Below, piece by piece: positions 59,183 to 64,000 of a DNA stretch of 64,000 nt. Each line of letters begins with the position of its first letter. Positions within the stretch are counted from its first letter, which is position 1. This stretch comes from Pascua guehoae (taxonomy: Eukaryota; Basidiomycota; Tremellomycetes; Trichosporonales; Trichosporonaceae), in assembly GCA_001600415.1 (NCBI GenBank), contig BCJX01000016.1:387716-451715 (forward strand), read 5' to 3'. The translations under genes and the position numbers were made by a program. A model generated the notes under the pieces. The model was not told the DNA's origin. It saw only the letters and a program-made list of their open reading frames with translations, and did not search any database.

Positions 59183-59247
<65 letters not shown>
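59183..59247. repeat. Homopolymer run of 65 C
   Basis: Uninterrupted C on the plus strand in intergenic DNA, 1.4 kb upstream of the next gene. Mirror counterpart of the 62-G run at 9.4 kb. Confidence 0.9.
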
Positions 59248-60666
59248 TTTTGCCCTTTGCCCTTGGGCTACATTCTATGCTCGAGCTGGCTGTTACAAGC
59301 TACAGTAGCACCCGCGTCCAAGTGTCAGTGCTGGGCGGTGCAGTCCCATGTCCGCTGACCACGGCACCGCACTCAACACTCACTCACTCATTTGTTCGTC
59401 GCCTTCCTTGCTTTGCATCTTGTCTCTACACTCTCCGTCGTCATCTATACTACACCACCCACCACCACCACTACCACCACACTCTCTGCCAACGCCGCCT
59501 CCATACCCGACACACCCGACACAGCCGGACTATCCATCCTTTTGAATACCAATTCCTTCGTCGTCTCGTCGTCTCTCCTCTGCTCCGGAGCCGTGGATCC
59601 AATTGACGCGCCTCGGAACCACACAGTCATCTTTGGCGATTCAAAACACGCCACCATCTTTAGCCACCCACCCCTCTTGCAAGCCACAAAGGTCTGGTCC
59701 ACGACTGGCGCAGGCGACCCCCAACCTCACCCTAGCCAACCACCATTTGCATTACCTAGCGAAACAGCCAGCCCAAACTCCTGCCTGGTTCCTTACAATC
59801 TGGCATTTGTCTAGCAAGCTAGCAACTAGCAAACACAACACAACAACAAGCCTCCTACTTTCAAACACCTTCCTCCTCCTTTCATCACCCCCGTCTCCTT
59901 TACAAAGCCGCACGGGCCTCTGTTATTCTTTGGGTCTGCGCTCATCTCTCGACAGCAGCAGCCCACTACCACCACTTTGTTGCTCACACGACCCCGACTC
60001 GTCGTGAGCCCCCCTTGCCTCGCGGTCTCGTGCGCACGTCCCTCCTCGGTCAGCGCCGGCCCCCGACCTCGTACCCACCCTCCCCGTCCACATTACTCTC
60101 CCCCCCCCCTCTCTCTTCCCGCACACTCCCCCCCACCACCTGTGGTTCCAAGCCCCCAGCCTCTCGCGCACCGTGCGGCCAACGGAAGCATCATCACGAC
60201 CACGACCCCGGCCACGACCACCCTCAATCCTCTCACTTTGCCAAGCACCCACTCGAGCAGGCACAGAACCCGAGAAGAAAAGAGCACGCCGTGCCTTCTA
60301 TCATCCACATTCGGAACAGCAAACAAACGCGCCGGACACGCCACATCCACAGCGCGTCAACACCTAGAACCCTTTCCTTGAATCCCTCCCCGCGAGCAAT
60401 CGCCAACGCCAGCAAACCCAAGCAAATATGGCAGGTAGGTCGTCTCGTCTGCTGACGCGGCTCGGAATGGCGTCGCCTCCTCCGGCACCGCCGCGCGAGG
60501 CGCTGGAAACGCCGCGAGCCGTCCCGTGACCCCGAGACCACCATGTTGACATTTCTCCCTCCCATGCACATCCGCGTCCCCGTCGCGTCTCGTCGTTGCA
60601 TCCACCCGTCTGTCTCGATCCATTGCCTCAACTCGACCTCTTACCCACCCGCCTCGACTCTGCGAC
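59248..60666. other. Intergenic, pyrimidine-rich leader of the next gene
   Basis: CT- and CA-rich throughout. A short ATGGCAG|GTAGGT at 60428 looks like an upstream start next to a donor, but no acceptor joins it to the coding exon; it may mark a 5'-UTR intron. Confidence 0.4.
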
Positions 60667-62186
60667 ATGTCTAACGGATCTGATACCAAACCTGGGCCCC
60701 TCAAAGCCATCTACACGGTGTACGTCTCCCACCCAGTTCCTTTCCCACTCCCACGCCCGCGCTGTTGCCCAGCTTACACGCCAGCTTTACGTCGCCGACG
60801 CATCAGCCGATGCCAAACCACCTCCCGACGCTGATTGTTACCCCCCACGGTAGGCATCGTCACGGGCGTCCAAACGCCCCCAATCGACATTGCCCACATA
60901 CTGATCGTTTACAGGCCAGCCAAACCAGGTTCTCTACACCTATTTGTAAGTCGGGCGCGCATCCAACCCGTTGCGGAAATACTGACGCCGTAGACACACC
61001 GAGGAGGTACGCCCGAACTCCCGCCCGACTCACGCCCCAAGCTAACAAGCAGAACCGCGTCAACTACCTCTTGACCCCCTCGCCGCAGGGCGACTTATGC
61101 GTCGCCAAGCTCTTCCCCCCGCCACGCTCGGGTTCGACCTCGAGCTCGTCCCTTCCCACCATGCCAAACATCAAGCACAATGTCGTGCGGTGTGAGGCGT
61201 CGCGTGACCTCAAGTGGACGATTGAGAACACGGGCGTCATGAACCCGACCTACAAGGTTGTCAACCAGGACGACACACCGCTGTACCAGATCTCCAAGCC
61301 AAACCCGCACGCCGACTGGTGGACCATGTTCTACTTCAAGTACGCCGGCCACCAGATCCCGCCGAGGCGCGTCGAGTTTGGCAAGGTCGCCAAGAACCCG
61401 CCCGAGAAGGGCGGCGGTACGCGTATCACCATCACCGGCAAGAGCGAGGATGAAAAGCAGGTTTGGCAGACGCTCGGCGTGGGGAACGAGGACTGTGTCG
61501 AATGGGTCGTTTGCTGCGCGTGTCTCAACCTTCTGGAGTGAGTAGGACAAGAACAAGTTGGACGTGTAGTCTAACAACGCAGCGATCAAATCCTCCAGGC
61601 GGCCGAGCGCAAGCAGACGGGCGCCGGTCCGGCGTCGACCGCTCCGTCGCCCGCCATGCGCGGCGCCGCCCCCAGCCCGGCAGCGACGGGTATGCGTGCT
61701 TCGCCCAGCCCGGCAGCAACGGGTATGCGTGCTTCCCCCAGCCCCGCCGCAACACGCCCCGGGGCTGTCCCAATGCGCCCCGCCAACTCGTTCCCAGGCT
61801 CCAATCCGCGTATGGGCGCGGGTATTGCCTCGACTGCTGGACCCGGTATTGCTTCGACCGCGGGCCGTCCAGGAATTGCGTCCACTGCCGCTCGTCCGGG
61901 CATTGCGTCCACCGGCGCGCGTCCAGGCATTGCGTCGACGGCACCACCCCAGGGCTACCACGTACCTTCACCGGGGCCGCAGCACCGCGCGCTGCCAAAC
62001 GGTCACCCCGGCCCTCACGGCCACCCCGGCCAGCCTGGTCCCTATGGCCACCCCGGCCACCCGAACGGCGTGCCCAACGGCCGGCCTCCGATGCAGCAGC
62101 CCCCGCAGCAGGGGTTCAACCCCTACATGCGCTCGCCAGCACACCCACAAGCACCACCAATGCAGCAGCCCCAACGGCGGTTCTAG
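60667..62186 (+). CDS. Conserved fungal protein of unknown function, 416 aa, six exons
   Basis: Model: 60667-60719, 60785-60849, 60915-60945, 60994-61006, 61053-61537 and 61583-62186 (1251 nt; every junction in phase; exon 4 is 13 nt). It starts MSNGSDTKPGPLKAIYTVFT. The folded region (about 35-225) includes QPNQVLYTYLHTEENRVNYL, EASRDLKWTIENTGVMNPTY, WWTMFYFKYAGHQIPPRRVE, GGGTRITITGKSEDEKQVWQ and CVEWVVCCACLNLLDDQI. I recall this pattern from basidiomycete proteins without a function. The C-terminal 190 residues are disordered: direct repeats of SPAATGMRA and GIASTAARP types, then Gly/Pro/His- and Gln-rich sequence with several PPMQQP motifs. The tail suggests a regulatory or scaffold protein, but that is inference. 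Confidence 0.8.
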
Positions 62187-63007
62187 ACTCCGCGTGCCGC
62201 TGGACGGAGGCGGGGGTGGTACCGGGATTTGAGAGAGGTGCGGAGGAGTCAGAGGGGTGGGTGTGGAGGAAAAGCGGAGGAGAGCTGGGAGCTGGGAGCT
62301 GGGAGCTGGGAGGGAGACTGGGAGGGAACGACCTGGGCGTTGTCGTACGCGACCACCTGCGCGGCGGGTGGGAAATAAATGTGAGACGGGCGGCTCGTGT
62401 TCGAACCTGCAGAGGCGCACCATCGCAGGTGAGCTTGGCGCGGTCTCGTCGCCACTCATGGCGCGTTCCAAGTGCCGGCGGACATAAAAGTTGCGGTACC
62501 GACTCGTCGTACGTGCCCAACTGTCCCACCCAACCAACTCGCTCGCCAGCCGCTGCAGTCGTGCGCACCGTCTCTTTTCTCTTGTTCCTTTGCATTGGAT
62601 GGACTGTGAATTTGGGCTCGCATACCCTACATTGATATCATGTTTCATGCATTACTTATGATAACGCAGGTGGTGGTACACTGATGGGCGTGTGCGAGTC
62701 TGTGGGTAAGGGGGGGAAGGGGAGGGGACCCATGATAGAGCACCAAGCCGCTTCGGTGTTGTTGGACCGCGCGAGGCCACACTTGGTAGCCTTATGTGGG
62801 GCCTTGTGCGTGAGGCTAGGCCGTGAGCTTGGGTGTTTGCCATCACCACCTTGGTCACTACCACTGTTGACAATCACCTCAACATGGAAGCCATGGCGCT
62901 GTGGGTGAGAAACGGACAGCAGCACGGGACGGTTGTGGAGTGAGTAAGCTCGGCTGGACGGGTTATAAACACCGAGGCAGAATTATTGCCAGCGTCCATC
63001 GCTCAAG
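62187..63007. other. Intergenic, no gene seen
   Basis: Starts with a GAGCTGG array (GGAGCTGGGAGCTGGGAGCT at 62281-62312). No coding support. Confidence 0.4.
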
Positions 63008-63096
63008 TGTCCTATGGCTCAGTCGGTAGAGCATTCGACTGTTAAAATTCAAAATTTCAACATCGAAAGGTCCACAGTTCAAGCCTGTGTGGGACA
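63008..63096 (+). tRNA. tRNA-Asn (GUU) with a 17-nt intron
   Basis: Acceptor TGTCCTA/TGGGACA, TG, D arm GCTC-AGTCGGTA-GAGC, anticodon stem TTCGA/TCGAA, loop CTGTTA with anticodon GTT, T arm CACAG-TTCAAGC-CTGTG. About 17 AT-rich bases are inserted after position 37. They contain AAC, which can pair with the anticodon. A T6 terminator follows at 63099-63104. The body resembles eukaryotic tRNA-Asn (ACTGTTAA, GAAAGGT). The exact first base could be 63008 or 63009. Confidence 0.88.
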
Positions 63097-63689
63097 GCTT
63101 TTTTGGCCACCTTTTTGTCCCTTTTTGCTCCGTTGCGTCTGACCTTGTTTTCCACCTCAGTCCTGCAGTAATACTGTAAACAATGCGGCAAGATTGGGAG
63201 ATACATTGCCATCTGAAGTCTCACAGGAAGCAGTCCTGTATGCACCAGGCAAGAAGACTCTGTCGCGTTCTGATCGCAGTGAGAGCATCCGCGCGGTGGG
63301 CGGCGCCGGGGGCGGGCGGGAGGGGGCCGGGGGTGGCAAGACGGTTGAGCCCCAGAGTCCGGGGACGCTCCTTCAACCTCTCAGTGGGACGGGGAAGCAT
63401 TACCCTAGCCTGCTCTTGCCATTAGGCTGGCCGACGGCTGTCATTCAATGGTTGCGCTCTGCGTCATTGCGACTGCTGGTTGGTGCCCATGATGCCACAC
63501 CGCGCTCGACATCGCCACTTGCTGCCCAGCTGCCTCGCCAGCCGATCTCCAGCCCACGGCGACCACCAACAGCAAAGAATGCTACATGCGACCAGTACGC
63601 GGTACAGTACAACACCACCTCCCTCCCTCCCGCCCCCCCTTGCTCCAACCCTCAACCCACCAACCCAGACCACCCCTCACCCCCCCCCG
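63097..63689. other. Intergenic, no gene seen
   Basis: Between tRNA-Asn and the 3' end of the VPS71-like gene. GC-rich spacer, no features besides the tRNA terminator. Confidence 0.4.
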
Positions 63690-64000
63690 CTATCCACCAA
63701 CACCACACCCCCCATCGCGCTCATGCACCCCCACACACTCGGCCGTACAGCTCCACTCGCCACACCGCCGGCACCGGTACGCCCCCACGTACCCGCAGCT
63801 CGCGCACAGCCTGCGCGCGGGGCTCACGGGCGGCGGGGCGGCGGCCGTCACGTAGGGGGGTGTTGGCTGGGCGGGCAGTTCTTCGAGCCAGTCGCGCAGG
63901 GATTTCTTGGCGTACAGCGCGCGCCGGACGTTGGGGGTTTGCTTCTTCTTGGCGGCCGCGAGGGCGAGGGCGTGTGCGGTTGCGGCCGGGCCGGGTGGGG
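63690..64000 (-). CDS. VPS71: VPS71/ZNHIT1-like HIT zinc-finger protein, 3' part
   Basis: Runs off the right edge; the visible 103 codons end at the stop at 63690-63692. The frame reads AAAKKKQTPNVRRALYAKKS, LRDWLEELPAQPTPPYVTAA, then a HIT-type zinc finger with cysteine pairs CASC, CRRC, CTAEC and the final H and C in GVHERDGGC. The motif order, the RR-LY-KK-L-D segment before it, and the C-terminal position match ZNHIT1/Vps71 (Swc6), a subunit of the SWR1 complex that exchanges histone H2A.Z. The 5' exons lie outside the window. Other HIT-finger proteins lack this upstream segment, so the assignment is fairly firm. Confidence 0.82.
   Translation of the reverse strand, partial: PPGPAATAHALALAAAKKKQTPNVRRALYAKKSLRDWLEELPAQPTPPYVTAAAPPPVSPARRLCASCGYVGAYRCRRCGEWSCTAECVGVHERDGGCGVGG

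Noticed and set aside
59392..59814. 140-codon frame before the 60.7-kb gene, with a hydrophobic start
   Set aside because: No ATG start, Ser/Thr/Pro-rich, and lies in the pyrimidine-rich leader region.

Overview
The window looks like nuclear DNA of a GC-rich basidiomycete yeast, most likely Tremellomycetes and perhaps Trichosporonales. The clues are many spliced genes with GTNNGT donors, CTAAC/CTGAC branch-like motifs and very short introns (down to 35-38 nt), intron-containing nuclear tRNAs, and eukaryotic single-copy genes: ATP4 (mitochondrial ATP synthase subunit b), LEO1 (Paf1 complex) and VPS71/ZNHIT1 (SWR1 complex). The order-level placement is inference. All splice models were built by hand from reading frame and splice-site phase; none has transcript support.

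Layout. 0-10 kb: an intronless 775-aa protein of unknown function, a six-exon membrane protein, a repeat patch with an 865-base assembly gap and a minisatellite, the first exon of an NmrA-like NAD(P)-binding protein whose 3' half is missing, and a DUF1275 membrane protein. 10-23.6 kb: a coiled-coil protein, two DUF3224 paralogues flanking an aldo/keto reductase, tRNA-Trp, a ubiquitin-domain protein and an isochorismatase-like hydrolase. 24-39 kb: a polytopic membrane protein, ATP4 and LEO1 transcribed divergently, a metallo-beta-lactamase-like hydrolase and a small secreted, probably GPI-anchored protein. 39-60 kb is gene-poor: one clear gene (a four-helix membrane protein at 51.4 kb), one doubtful small gene, minisatellites, and a nuclear insertion of mitochondrial DNA carrying an intact mitochondrial tRNA and a truncated second one. 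60-64 kb: a conserved fungal protein of unknown function, tRNA-Asn, and the 3' part of VPS71/ZNHIT1.

The genes do not form one pathway. Plausible local groupings are DUF3224 / aldo-keto reductase / DUF3224, and the housekeeping pair ATP4/LEO1. The most unusual features are the mitochondrial insertions (42.3 kb and a cox1-like scrap at 27.8 kb), two homopolymeric G/C runs over 60 nt, an aldo/keto reductase junction whose phase does not close, a diverged ubiquitin domain ending LRLRGD, and a dispersed palindrome-bearing repeat beside the gap.
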